A stretch of DNA of 44,731 bases from Acidobacteriota bacterium (GTDB lineage: Bacteria; Acidobacteriota; Blastocatellia; RBC074): assembly GCA_018268995.1 (NCBI GenBank), contig JAFDVL010000034.1, forward strand, positions 1-44,731, read 5' to 3'. Below the pieces are notes generated by a model, which worked only from the letters and a program-made list of their open reading frames with translations, was not told the origin of the DNA and ran no database searches. The position numbers were made by a program, and so were the translations under genes. Positions 1-7,874 of the stretch are shown here, in pieces. Every line of letters starts with the position of its first letter. The stretch's first letter is position 1.

Positions 1-341
1 TGATTATTCGCGGCGGCGAAAACATCTACCCGCGCGAAATCGAAGAGTTTTTGTACACGCATCCATCCATCGTAGACGCCCAAGTCATCGGCGTCCCCGA
101 CCACAAATACGGCGAAGAAGTCATGGCGTGGGTCAGGCTGGGTGAAGGCGCAACCATGACCGCCGAAGACCTGCAAACCTTCTGTCGCGGCAAAATCGCC
201 CACCACAAAATCCCCCGCTACGTGAAATTCGTCGAAGCGTTTCCGATGACCGTGACGGGCAAGATACAGAAATTTGTGATGCGCGATGAGAGCGTGAAGG
301 AATTAGGATTGGAAGACGCGCAGGCGATTGAGATGGCGTGA
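1..341 (+). CDS. Acyl-CoA synthetase (AMP-forming), C-terminal fragment
   Basis: Only the 3' end of the gene lies in the window; the reading frame is already open at base 3. The visible part begins [15 protein letters not shown], the start of the small mobile C-terminal domain (AMP-binding enzyme C) of fatty-acyl/aryl-CoA ligases. Further on is [11 protein letters not shown], whose lysine after TGKI is the conserved catalytic lysine for the adenylation half-reaction. The family activates carboxylic acids to acyl-AMP and then to CoA thioesters in the cytosol. The substrate cannot be read from this fragment. A weak hairpin and the RAYT-associated palindromes follow directly. Confidence 0.9.
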   Translation, partial: IIRGGENIYPREIEEFLYTHPSIVDAQVIGVPDHKYGEEVMAWVRLGEGATMTAEDLQTFCRGKIAHHKIPRYVKFVEAFPMTVTGKIQKFVMRDESVKELGLEDAQAIEMA

Positions 342-351
342 AATTTTAGCT

Positions 352-499
352 CCCAGGACTCAAGCCCTGGGCTATCTCGAGAGCGTCCCGTTGGGACGAA
401 TTTAAGCCCGATGCATCGGGCTTGCTCAGCAAAACAGGCCAGCCGTTCGACGGCTGGTTTCGTAGGCGATAATTTTCATTCAGCCCGTTTCAGCGGGCT
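352..499. repeat. Upstream palindrome array of the RAYT-like unit
   Basis: Five GC-rich hairpins stand in a row: 352-371 (cccagg/cctggg), 384-398 (cgtccc-gtt-gggacg), 404-423 (perfect 20 bp palindrome aagcccgatgcatcgggctt), 439-457 (ccagccgt-tcg-acggctgg) and 482-499 (agcccg/cgggct). The last three recur in reverse order and orientation after the transposase gene. This is the layout of REP sequences around REP-associated tyrosine transposases. The first hairpin may also help end transcription of the ligase gene. Confidence 0.8.
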
Positions 500-540
500 T
501 CTCATCAGCCAGGCTTCAGCCATTCAGCGAGGATTAGCCA

Positions 541-972
541 ATGCCCCGGAATGTTTATGCGGAAATCTATTTGCATTTGGTATGGCATACCAAACACAAC
601 ACTCCTGCTATTACCGAAACCATCGAAGAACATCTGTATCGCTACGTGCGCAATCGGGCGATGAAAACGCCGGAGGTGATGGTGCATGCAATTGGAGGAA
701 CGGCGAATCACGTTCATTTGGCTGTCAGCGTTCCGCCTACGCTGACGGTGAGCGAATGGATTGGCGCGATCAAAGGCGCAAGCGCGCATTACATCAATCA
801 CGAAATTGCGAATCGGAAAGTTTTGGAATGGCAAACAGGCTATGGCGTCGTGAGTTTCGGGAAGAAGGATTTGCCGTGGGTGGTAGGATATATTCAGAAT
901 CAAAAAGAGCATCATGCAAAGCAGAATGTGTTTGAGCGGCTGGAACGGATTGATCGGGATGACGAGGGCTGA
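541..972 (+). CDS. REP-associated tyrosine transposase-like protein (IS200/Y1 family)
   Basis: This 143-residue single-domain protein is of the Y1 transposase (Transposase IS200-like) fold, close to the usual length for the family. The HUH metal-binding motif is NHVHLAV (His57 and His59). The candidate nucleophilic tyrosine is Tyr117 in VVGYIQNQKEHH. These enzymes nick single-stranded DNA at hairpin-associated sites through a 5'-phosphotyrosine link. The ATG at 541 follows a GAGG-type site near 529-533. The gene stands alone between mirrored palindrome cassettes and has no TnpB partner, which supports a domesticated RAYT rather than an IS605 element. The reading frame is intact, so it may be active. 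Confidence 0.88.
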   Translation: MPRNVYAEIYLHLVWHTKHNTPAITETIEEHLYRYVRNRAMKTPEVMVHAIGGTANHVHLAVSVPPTLTVSEWIGAIKGASAHYINHEIANRKVLEWQTGYGVVSFGKKDLPWVVGYIQNQKEHHAKQNVFERLERIDRDDEG

Positions 973-985
973 AGTTGTGGTGGGA

Positions 986-1077
986 AGCCCGTTCAAACGG
1001 GCTGATGCGGTTCTGGGGCTGTGTGACCAGCCGTCGAACGGCTGGCCTATGGTCGAGAAAGCCCGATGCATCGGGCT
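986..1077. repeat. Downstream palindrome array, mirror image of the upstream one
   Basis: Three hairpins lie here: 986-1003 (agcccgtt-ca-aacgggct), 1027-1045 (ccagccgt-cga-acggctgg) and 1060-1077 (agcccgatgcatcgggct). They repeat the upstream set in reverse order. The stretch from 1027 to 1077 forms a gapped terminal inverted repeat with 405-457. Confidence 0.8.
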
Positions 1078-1161
1078 GCCCAGTTGTGCCGCTTTGTAGG
1101 AGCGAGAGGGGGCGGTACGACTGGTTGCGTGTGATTGCCAAATAGCTTATTAACTAAACCT

Positions 1162-1893
1162 ATGATGACAAAATTCTGGTTGTTGCTTATTCCTGTGCTT
1201 TGGCTCGCATTTCCCGTGAAGGTCGCTCCGCAAAACGCGACTCCTGCCTCCGTCTATGAACATCGCGCGGATCACGATCCGAATGGCATTGGCAAGTTTT
1301 ATATGGGGCGGGAAATCGCGCATGTGATGGGGCACACAGGCGCAAGTTGGTTGGAGCGCGCGGAACGTATTGCAGAGGAAAAGCCGGATGACGTAATCAA
1401 GAACTTCAAGCTGAGGCCCACGGATGCGGTGGCAGACATTGGCGCGGGAACGGGCTACTTTACCTTTCGCATCAGCCCCGTCGTCAAACAGGGCAAAGTC
1501 TTTGCCGTAGACATTCAGCCGGAAATGCTGGCGATGATGGAGCAACGCAAAAAAGAGCTGAAGGCGGACAATGTGGTGACAGTGCAGGGAACTGAGCAGG
1601 ATGTGAAATTGCCCGAAGCTTCCGTTGATTTGGCGTTTATGGTGGATGCCTATCACGAATTTTCTTATCCGCGCGAAATGATGCAGAGCCTGGTCAAAAG
1701 CCTCAAACCTGAAGGGCGTGTGGTCTTGATTGAATATCGCGGCGAAGACGCTGCCGTCCAAATCAAACGCGTTCACAAAATGACGGTGGCACAGGTGCGA
1801 AAAGAACTGGAAGCCGTCGGCTTGAAATGGAAAGAGACGAAAAACTTTCTGCCCTATCAGCACTTCATTGTTTTCGAGAAGGCAAAAGTGTGA
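1162..1893 (+). CDS. Exported class I SAM-dependent methyltransferase
   Basis: The 243-residue protein begins MMTKFWLLLIPVLWLAF, a Sec-type signal peptide with probable cleavage before the QNATPAS stretch, so it is predicted to be exported. The rest is a Rossmann methyltransferase: motif I is DIGAGTGYFTF, followed by AVDIQPEMLAMM and MVDAYHEFSYP (motif IV region). Its substrate is unknown. A TTG at 1135 would add nine residues in front of the signal peptide, so the double ATG at 1162/1165 is preferred. An exported SAM-dependent enzyme is unusual because SAM is cytosolic; the hydrophobic segment could instead anchor the protein facing inward. Confidence 0.85.
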   Translation: MMTKFWLLLIPVLWLAFPVKVAPQNATPASVYEHRADHDPNGIGKFYMGREIAHVMGHTGASWLERAERIAEEKPDDVIKNFKLRPTDAVADIGAGTGYFTFRISPVVKQGKVFAVDIQPEMLAMMEQRKKELKADNVVTVQGTEQDVKLPEASVDLAFMVDAYHEFSYPREMMQSLVKSLKPEGRVVLIEYRGEDAAVQIKRVHKMTVAQVRKELEAVGLKWKETKNFLPYQHFIVFEKAKV

Positions 1894-2026
1894 ACCACGG
1901 AGCACACGGAAAGCACGGAGGGAATTGAACAGGATTGACAAGATTGACAAGGATAATCAAATCCATCTTGTTCATCCTGTAAATCCTGTCTGTTTTTTCT
2001 CCGTGCTCTCCGTGTGCTCCGTGGTT
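1893..2026. repeat. Inverted-repeat element of the ccacggagcacacgg type
   Basis: Arms at 1893-1920 and 1999-2026 are reverse complements at 27 of 28 positions. Inside them a second, weaker inverted pair (around 1926-1953 and 1963-1990) is built from copies of acaggatt/tgacaagat-like units. The left arm overlaps the last base of the methyltransferase stop codon, so the RNA could form a long stem behind that gene. It codes for nothing visible and looks like a non-autonomous repeat. Confidence 0.75.
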
Positions 2027-2095
2027 TAATTTCTTGGACTTCTGAGCCGCCGCGTTGCTTGCCAGCCTGTCTTTCTTTACTATGACGGCGCAGAA

Positions 2096-2174
2096 ATGTA
2101 CTGCAAACATCCTGTTTGCAGCATTGAGAAGGCTATAATCAGTTATTCCTGCAAACAGGATGTTTGCAGTACAT
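2096..2174. repeat. Twin-palindrome (BIME-like) element upstream of the HerA-like gene
   Basis: Arms at 2096-2121 and 2149-2174 are perfect 26 bp reverse complements. Each arm is itself a hairpin (ctgcaaac-atcct-gtttgcag). The 27 bp between them contains TATAAT at 2134-2139, which could act as a -10 box for the gene at 2246, although no good -35 is seen. A pair of inverted palindromic units is the BIME arrangement known for REP sequences. Confidence 0.75.
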
Positions 2175-2232
2175 CATATTCAGTTTTTAAGCAGTGAATA
2201 CAGCTACAGGTGAGTGAGCCTGCGGTTTATCG

Positions 2233-2238
2233 AAGGAG
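2233..2238 (+). promoter_or_regulatory. Shine-Dalgarno site deciding the start at 2246
   Basis: AAGGAG lies seven bases before the ATG at 2246. It argues against the in-frame GTG at 2210, which has no such site. Confidence 0.75.
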
Positions 2239-2245
2239 CTTGGCT

Positions 2246-4693
2246 ATGCAGGATTTTGAAATTCTAGGTGCATTTTATCTCGGCAAACAATACGACCTGA
2301 AAGCGCAACAGGCGTCAGACAATTTGGTGTTGTACGACTCGAAGGATTTGGTTACGCACGCGGTTTGTGTCGGGATGACGGGCAGTGGCAAAACCGGACT
2401 TTGCATCACAATGCTGGAAGAAGCCGCGATGGATTCTGTCCCCGTGATTGCGATTGATCCGAAGGGCGACATTGCGAATTTGCTGCTGACGTTTCCTGAT
2501 CTGGCTCCGGGCGATTTTGAGCCGTGGATTAACGAAGACGAAGCGCGACGCAATGGCAAAAGTCCAGCAGAATTTGCGGCGTCACAATCGGAGCTTTGGA
2601 AAAAAGGCTTGGGCAAATGGGGGCAGGATGGCGAACGCATTCGCAAGATGCGCGAAACAACCGAACTGGCGATTTATACGCCGGGCAGCAGCGCGGGCAT
2701 TCAGCTTTCGATCATGAAATCGTTCTCGGTGCCGCCACCCGAAATTCTGGAAGATGGTGAACTCCTGCGCGAACGTATTAGCACGACTGTTACCAGCTTG
2801 CTCGGCCTGCTCGGCATCGAAGCCGACCCAATTCGCAGCCGCGAACATATTCTGCTCTCGAACATCATCAACGCCTGCTGGCAGGCAGGCAAAGACCTCG
2901 ACCTCGCCGCACTGATTCAGCAAATTCAGCAACCGCCGTTCACGAAAGTCGGGGTGATGGATTTGGACTCGTTTTATCCGGGCAAAGAACGCTTTGAGCT
3001 AGCGATGGCGATCAACAATCTGCTCGCCTCGCCGGGCTTCAGCGCGTGGATGGAAGGCGAACCGCTCGACATCAAAAATCTGCTCTACACGCCGCAAGGC
3101 AAACCGAAAATTTCCATCATTTCCATTGCGCATCTGAACGACGCCGAACGAATGTTTATGGTGTCGTTGCTGCTGAATCAGGTGTTGGGCTGGATGCGGC
3201 AACAATCAGGCACAACCTCGCTGCGGGCGATTTTGTACATGGACGAAATCTTTGGTTACTTCCCGCCGATTGCGAATCCGCCTTCAAAGCAACCGCTGTT
3301 GACGCTACTGAAGCAGGCGCGCGCGTTTGGTTTGGGAATTATGCTGGCGACGCAGAATCCAGTGGATTTAGATTACAAGGGCCTGTCGAATACCGGCACC
3401 TGGTTCATCGGGCGCTTGCAAACGGAACGCGACAAGGCGCGCGTATTAGAAGGATTGGAGGGCGCATCCGCTTCGCAAGGCGGGAGCTTTGATCGGCAGG
3501 AGATGGAGGAGATTTTGGCGGGACTCGGCAATCGTGTGTTCATGATGAACAACGTCCACAATGACGCGCCAATTGTGTTAGAGACGCGTTGGGCGATGTC
3601 GTATCTGCGCGGGCCATTGACGCGGTCGCAGATCAAACAATTGACTGATCCGATCCGCGATCAAATTGGCGGCGCAACCATCGCAGCCGTGAAAGCGGCT
3701 CCGACCGCAAAGGCTTCGGCCTCTGGCGCAAGCGCGGGCGCGCGTCCGTTGCTGGGCGCAGATGTGACGCAATACTTTTTGCCCGTTCGGTCAAATGCCC
3801 CGGATGAAGGCTGTACGCTAATCTATTCGCCGATGGTAGTGGGTGGTGCAGACATTCACTTTCTGGATATGAAGCTGGGCATAGATTATTCGCAGGAAGC
3901 CGTATTTCTAGCTGCGATTACAAACAACACAATTCCCGTGGATTGGACGGAAGCTGCACCAATTGAGATTCATCCTAACGATCTGGAAACGGAACCGAAT
4001 GAGGCAGCCTTATTCGCCGATGTGCCTTCGCTGGCGGGCAAGGGCAAGAGCTATGAAAAATGGGGCAAAGACCTGATTGATTTTATCTTCCGCAACCGCA
4101 CAATTGATTTGCTGAAGAGCAGCTATCACGGAAATTACTCCAACCCAGATGAATCAGAGCGGGATTTCCGACTACGGTTAAATCAGCTTGTGCGTGAGGA
4201 TCGTGATGCCGAAGTCGAAAAGCTGCGGCAAAAATACGCACCGAAATTTGCTGTGTTGGAAGAGCGTTTGCGACGTGCAGAAGCCGCGCGTGAAAAAGAA
4301 GCGCAGGAAGCGCAGTCGGCCAAGATGCAAAGCTGGCTGAATGTCGGGGCTTCATTGCTCGGTGCATTTATGGGCAACAAAGTTGCCAGCGCCACAAATG
4401 TTCGACGTGGTGCCAGTGCGCTCAGCAGCTTTTCGCGTGCATCGAAACAATCCGGCGATGTCGGGCGCGTAGAAGAAACTATTGAAGCCATTCAAGCCCA
4501 GATGCAGGAACTGGACGCGCAATTCCAAGCCGAAACGCAGGCCTTACAAGCGCAAAGTGATCCGATGAATGAACGGCTCGAAACCGTATCGCTGAAGCCG
4601 AAGAAGAAAGATATTAATTTACGTGTCATCGCTCTGGCTTGGACGCCGCAGTGGCGCGACGAGCGGGGCGATTTAACAAACGCGTGGGAATAA
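2246..4693 (+). CDS. HerA/FtsK-type P-loop ATPase with C-terminal coiled coil
   Basis: The 815-residue protein belongs to the HerA-like helicase/DNA translocase group. Walker A is GMTGSGKT (residues 43-50) and is followed by AIDPKGD. Walker B is ILYMDEIFGY (about 329-338), and LATQNPVDLDYKGL (about 368-381) looks like the sensor segment. After residue ~500 there is a low-complexity Ala/Ser linker, then a second part with an Arg/Glu-rich coiled coil (about 650-690), a short hydrophobic stretch (WLNVGASLLGAFMGN) and another Gln-rich helix. HerA proteins pump or unwind DNA, usually with the nuclease NurA; no NurA-like gene is nearby. The extra C-terminal half suggests a distinct role, perhaps in repair or defence, which the sequence does not settle. 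Confidence 0.85.
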   Translation: MQDFEILGAFYLGKQYDLKAQQASDNLVLYDSKDLVTHAVCVGMTGSGKTGLCITMLEEAAMDSVPVIAIDPKGDIANLLLTFPDLAPGDFEPWINEDEARRNGKSPAEFAASQSELWKKGLGKWGQDGERIRKMRETTELAIYTPGSSAGIQLSIMKSFSVPPPEILEDGELLRERISTTVTSLLGLLGIEADPIRSREHILLSNIINACWQAGKDLDLAALIQQIQQPPFTKVGVMDLDSFYPGKERFELAMAINNLLASPGFSAWMEGEPLDIKNLLYTPQGKPKISIISIAHLNDAERMFMVSLLLNQVLGWMRQQSGTTSLRAILYMDEIFGYFPPIANPPSKQPLLTLLKQARAFGLGIMLATQNPVDLDYKGLSNTGTWFIGRLQTERDKARVLEGLEGASASQGGSFDRQEMEEILAGLGNRVFMMNNVHNDAPIVLETRWAMSYLRGPLTRSQIKQLTDPIRDQIGGATIAAVKAAPTAKASASGASAGARPLLGADVTQYFLPVRSNAPDEGCTLIYSPMVVGGADIHFLDMKLGIDYSQEAVFLAAITNNTIPVDWTEAAPIEIHPNDLETEPNEAALFADVPSLAGKGKSYEKWGKDLIDFIFRNRTIDLLKSSYHGNYSNPDESERDFRLRLNQLVREDRDAEVEKLRQKYAPKFAVLEERLRRAEAAREKEAQEAQSAKMQSWLNVGASLLGAFMGNKVASATNVRRGASALSSFSRASKQSGDVGRVEETIEAIQAQMQELDAQFQAETQALQAQSDPMNERLETVSLKPKKKDINLRVIALAWTPQWRDERGDLTNAWE

Positions 4694-4700
4694 TTTTCAT

Positions 4701-4772
4701 CCACAGATTTACACAGATTCGCACAGATTATTTTCGCTACTTAAAATCTGTGTGAATCGGTGAAATCTGTGG
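4701..4772. repeat. Inverted repeat of 10-nt cacagatt units
   Basis: The left arm (4701-4729) contains three successive ten-base variants of acacagattc. The right arm (4744-4772) is its imperfect reverse complement, ending aaatctgtgg. The right arm covers the GTG at 4760, which would otherwise extend the isocitrate dehydrogenase, and so supports the ATG at 4790 as the real start. Confidence 0.65.
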
Positions 4773-4789
4773 CGAATTCAGAGAAAAAC

Positions 4790-5806
4790 ATGACACACAG
4801 AATAACTTTAATTCCCGGTGACGGGATTGGAACGGAAATCACCAGCGCCGTTGTGCGCATCATTGAAGCATCAGGCGTTGAAATCAAATGGGACAGTTTT
4901 GTTGCGGGCGCAGAAGCGTTGTCGCGCTTTGGCGATCCATTGCCGCAACCTGTACTGGATTCAATTCGACAAAACCGCGTGGCGCTGAAAGGACCGTTGA
5001 CCACGCCAGTTGGTTCCGGCTTTGCCAGCGTGAATGTGCGCTTGCGCAAGACGCTGGATTTGTATGCGAACCTGCGTCCGGTGCGTTCGCTGCCCGGTGT
5101 CAAGACGCCGTTTGGCGAACTGGATTTGGTTGTTGTGCGTGAAAACACCGAAGATTTGTATTCCGGCCTGGAACACGTTGTCGTTCCCGGTGTCGTCGAA
5201 AGCATCAAGGTCATCACGGAAAAAGCTTCGACGCGCATTGCGAAATTTGCATTCGAGTATGCGAAACAGGAAGGCCGTAAGAAGGTTACGGCGATTCACA
5301 AGGCCAATATTATGAAGCTTTCGGATGGCTTGTTCCTTGATTGTTTTCGCAAAGTGGCCGTTGATTATCCTGACATCGCCGCCGATGACAAAATTGTAGA
5401 TAACGCCTGCATGCAGCTTGTCATGAGGCCGCAGCAGTTCGATGTGTTGTTGCTGGAAAACCTCTATGGCGACATCATCTCGGATTTGGCTGCTGGCTTG
5501 GTCGGAGGACTTGGCATTGTGCCCGGAGCCAATATTGGCGAGCTTGGCGCGGTGTTTGAGGCGGTGCATGGCTCTGCGCCTGATATTGCCGGCATGGGTA
5601 TTGCAAATCCAACGGCCATGTTGCAGTCGGCGATTTTGATGCTGCGCTACCTTAACGAACGTGATGCTGCGGCGCTGATTGAGAAGGCGCTAATTCACAC
5701 GTTTGCGGCCAAGGACGTCCGCACAAAAGACCTTGGCGGCACAGCCAGCACGATGGAATTTACCGAAGCTGTGGTGGCTTCGATGAAAGAGCTGGCTAGC
5801 GCTTAG
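4790..5806 (+). CDS. NAD-type isocitrate dehydrogenase (isocitrate/isopropylmalate dehydrogenase family)
   Basis: The 338-residue protein carries out metal-dependent oxidative decarboxylation of a 2R,3S-hydroxy acid, most likely isocitrate to 2-oxoglutarate in the TCA cycle. Seen: [10 protein letters not shown] at the N-terminus, the substrate loop [18 protein letters not shown] with the Ser/Asn/Arg set, [12 protein letters not shown], a [13 protein letters not shown]ys/Asn segment, and [13 protein letters not shown] with metal-binding aspartates. [19 protein letters not shown] has the Asp-Ile pair of NAD-preferring enzymes. The length and the ENTE/SGLEH form fit small NAD-IDH (IDH3-like) better than LeuB. 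It is monocistronic; the next gene is about 490 bases away. Confidence 0.87.
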   Translation: MTHRITLIPGDGIGTEITSAVVRIIEASGVEIKWDSFVAGAEALSRFGDPLPQPVLDSIRQNRVALKGPLTTPVGSGFASVNVRLRKTLDLYANLRPVRSLPGVKTPFGELDLVVVRENTEDLYSGLEHVVVPGVVESIKVITEKASTRIAKFAFEYAKQEGRKKVTAIHKANIMKLSDGLFLDCFRKVAVDYPDIAADDKIVDNACMQLVMRPQQFDVLLLENLYGDIISDLAAGLVGGLGIVPGANIGELGAVFEAVHGSAPDIAGMGIANPTAMLQSAILMLRYLNERDAAALIEKALIHTFAAKDVRTKDLGGTASTMEFTEAVVASMKELASA

Positions 5807-5898
5807 CTTATTGACACCGTTGGAAGAGCCAACATCTTGTGTGTTGCTGCGAATGGTTTTTGCCAACCTAATTTGTCATTACACTTAACGAGTACAGA

Positions 5899-5934
5899 GG
5901 ATGAAACAACGCGCTGTATGGCATTGTTTCATCC
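5899..5934 (+). terminator. Hairpin downstream of isocitrate dehydrogenase, possible terminator
   Basis: A perfect 11 bp stem (ggatgaaacaa/ttgtttcatcc) with a 14-base loop lies about 95 bases after the stop codon. Only a poor T-rich run follows, so termination is uncertain. Confidence 0.4.
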
Positions 5935-6284
5935 ATCCTTCTTTGCGAGAAATTGTTACATAGCAAATCGTGCAATTCTTACCGCAAGGCAAAATTTCCG
6001 GCCTCTGAGTCTTTTCGCCCGCAAATTGCTAACTGGTCTGAGCACTCGCGTTTTAACATCGGGCGAGTTCGTCGGCACACCTCTTGCCACCTAAATCTTT
6101 CTCCTCACATGGTTATTGACGGAAGTTCCAGTGCGAAATTGGAGACCCCTAAGTGTGTAATTCCGATTCGTCTGGAATTGGTCGTCGTGTGTGAAGAGAT
6201 CCGTCGTCAAATCATGGCGACGGGATTCCGAGTTGTACGAAGATAGTTAGCGGCGTACAGCACCAAAAAATGTGTAATTTACCT
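5935..6284. other. Non-coding gap, no gene supported
   Basis: Open frames on the plus strand here have no recognisable domain, no ribosome binding site and irregular composition, so none is called. The last ~100 bases should contain the promoter and leader of the small exported protein, but no clear -35/-10 pair was found. Confidence 0.5.
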
Positions 6285-6295
6285 GGAGGAGTTTT

Positions 6296-6637
6296 ATGAA
6301 GAAGTATGTATTGACGTTTGTTTCTGCGATGCTGGTCATGGCCTGTTTGGTAAGTGCTCAAGCGAGCCAAGTGTCGCAAGAACCTGCGGCTAAGTCAGAG
6401 TCTGGGAAAGTCCTGGCGGTTGATGTGGCGAAGAATGAATTCAAGGTCAAAGATGATAAAGGCATTGAGAAAAGCATTTCTGTGACCGCCGATACCAAAA
6501 TCACGAAAGAGGGCAAGGATGTTTCCTTAGATGAACTCAAAACCGGTGATCGCGTGATGTACGAATTAGACTCATCCGCCAATCCACCCGTGGCCAAGAT
6601 GCTGATGGTGATGACTGCAAAACCGGGGAAGCCCTAA
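6296..6637 (+). CDS. Small exported beta-rich protein (DUF5666-like)
   Basis: This 113-residue protein begins MKKYVLTFVSAMLVMACLVSAQAS, a signal peptide. Cleavage could follow AQA, or the VMAC stretch could serve as a weak lipobox giving a lipoprotein with Cys17. The mature part (GKVLAVDVAKNEFKVKDD, TADTKITKEGKDVSLDELKTGDRVMYEL) has alternating strands and a GD turn as in small OB-like DUF5666 domains. A good site, GGAGGA at 6285-6290, precedes the ATG at 6296. The gene is alone and closed by a strong terminator. Its function is unknown. Confidence 0.8.
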   Translation: MKKYVLTFVSAMLVMACLVSAQASQVSQEPAAKSESGKVLAVDVAKNEFKVKDDKGIEKSISVTADTKITKEGKDVSLDELKTGDRVMYELDSSANPPVAKMLMVMTAKPGKP

Positions 6638-6650
6638 TCTTTCCTTTTTA

Positions 6651-6733
6651 GCTCGCTTGATACGCAAAGGCAGGAAGCGAGCGGAGGTGGAGCTGAGCCA
6701 ATCCTTCCTATCATTTGATTCAGCTCCACTTTT
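6651..6733 (+). terminator. Two hairpins, the second a rho-independent terminator
   Basis: The first stem is gctcgctt/aagcgagc (6651-6658 and 6675-6682). The second is a perfect 10 bp stem gtggagctga/tcagctccac (6687-6696 and 6720-6729) followed by TTTTCTATTT. It ends the gene at 6296-6637. Confidence 0.75.
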
Positions 6734-6773
6734 CTATTTACCGATGGGCGTGGCAACACCAGAAGTGATTAGG

Positions 6774-7859
6774 TTATTTGGCTTGTTGTTCGCGTTCCAT
6801 TTGCCGATAGGCTGAAACCGCTCGTTCATGATCCGCCCCGCTTTTTGAGAAAACGTGCGAGCCATCTCGCTTGACGCCATCCACGACAAAATACAGATAA
6901 TCTGTTGGTGCGGGATTCAGCGCGGCCTCAATGGCACGTTTGCCTGGCGAAGCTATCGGCCCTGGCGGCATCCCCGGTTTTTTATAAGTGTTATAGGGCG
7001 AATCCCGATCAAGATCACTTTGATAAATGATTCCGTTCCACTTGTACTTTCCAGCTAAGATCGCACCATAAATCACCGTGGGGTCGCAGGCTAAATTCAT
7101 CCCCATTTTCAGGCGCTTGTGATAGACCTGCGAAATCAATTCCCGGTCTTTGTCCACTTTCGCTTCTTTCTCAATCAGCGATGCCATCGTGATTAGCTGA
7201 CGCGTGTTCATGCCTATCGTGTGCGCCTGACTCATCATTTCCGACGTATAAATTTTGCGGAATCGCTTGACCATCGCTTCGACCAATTGTGCACGAGTCG
7301 TGGTTGTCGTGTATTCATATGTGTCGGGGAAAAGATAGCCTTCTAAATCAGTAGCCTTCGGATCAAGATCAGCAATCAGTTTTGTATTCTTGAAAAGCTG
7401 TAGGATTTCCTCTTTGCTGGCGGGGGCAGGTTCTTTCATCCCGATCAAGGGCGCTGCCAGCTTTTCCGCAATTTCCCATTGATTGTAGCCTTCAGGAATC
7501 GTGAGTTTACGCGTGGCAACATCAGCTCGCACAAGCTTATCAATCACCTGCAGAGGCGCGATGGGAGAATCGAATTGATAGTCGCCCGTCTTGAGGACTT
7601 TACCCCTGCCAAACGTTCTCAGCCAGAGCGAAACGGCAGTTGGAGAACTGATAATCCCTTCTTGATGCAGTTTCGCCAGAATTGCACTGGTACTGCTTTT
7701 GGGCGGGATCGTGATAATTTTTTCTGTGGCGTTATGCGCGTGCGCTTTTTTGATTTCGCTGTTTAGCCAGAATCCTCCGCCAATCGCCAAGACTAAACCT
7801 AGCGCAAGCAGAGACACTAATCCAATCAGGAGTTTTTTTTGAGTTGAAGTTAGTTGCAT
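6774..7859 (-). CDS. mltG: Endolytic murein transglycosylase MltG
   Basis: The 361-residue inner-membrane protein has a short cytosolic N-terminus, one membrane segment (about residues 9-31) and a periplasmic YceG domain. MltG cuts nascent glycan strands and sets their length. Seen: a LysM-like region around 48-110, the catalytic segment MASLIEKEAKVDKDRE with Glu230 as the expected acid, CDPTVIYG, and the hallmark SPYNTYKKPGMPPGPIASPG near residue 300. Length and motif order are standard. It is the last gene of a minus-strand operon, 15 bases after ruvX, a pairing common in bacteria. Confidence 0.95.
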   Translation of the reverse strand: MQLTSTQKKLLIGLVSLLALGLVLAIGGGFWLNSEIKKAHAHNATEKIITIPPKSSTSAILAKLHQEGIISSPTAVSLWLRTFGRGKVLKTGDYQFDSPIAPLQVIDKLVRADVATRKLTIPEGYNQWEIAEKLAAPLIGMKEPAPASKEEILQLFKNTKLIADLDPKATDLEGYLFPDTYEYTTTTTRAQLVEAMVKRFRKIYTSEMMSQAHTIGMNTRQLITMASLIEKEAKVDKDRELISQVYHKRLKMGMNLACDPTVIYGAILAGKYKWNGIIYQSDLDRDSPYNTYKKPGMPPGPIASPGKRAIEAALNPAPTDYLYFVVDGVKRDGSHVFSKSGADHERAVSAYRQMEREQQAK

Positions 7860-7874
7860 GGTTGTTCGTTTCGT

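Larger units (their letters stand above)
404..1077 (+). mobile_element. RAYT-like transposase unit bounded by mirrored hairpin triplets
   Basis: A 674 bp unit contains a Y1 transposase gene flanked by two three-hairpin cassettes (404-499 and 986-1077). The outer hairpins share the same 18 bp palindrome (405-422 and 1060-1077). The middle hairpins (439-457 and 1027-1045) are exact reverse complements of each other. The inner ones (482-499 and 986-1003) differ only in the loop region. IS200/IS605 elements normally have unequal subterminal hairpins, whereas RAYT genes are flanked by inverted REPs, which fits better. No target-site duplication was seen, as expected for this class. Exact ends are unknown. 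Confidence 0.65.

Noticed and set aside
352..499. CRISPR array
   Set aside because: The repeats are different palindromes, not a constant repeat with unique spacers, and no cas genes are present.
505..1141. Open frames on the minus strand and in other plus frames over the transposase
   Set aside because: They are shadows of the Y1 transposase frame; they lack motifs and ribosome sites.
1150..1950. 266-codon minus-strand frame opposite the methyltransferase
   Set aside because: The plus frame has full methyltransferase motifs and a signal peptide; the reverse frame has odd His/Phe-rich composition.
5837..6246. Two overlapping plus frames of 85 and 97 codons
   Set aside because: No ribosome site, no recognisable domain, and no family resemblance.
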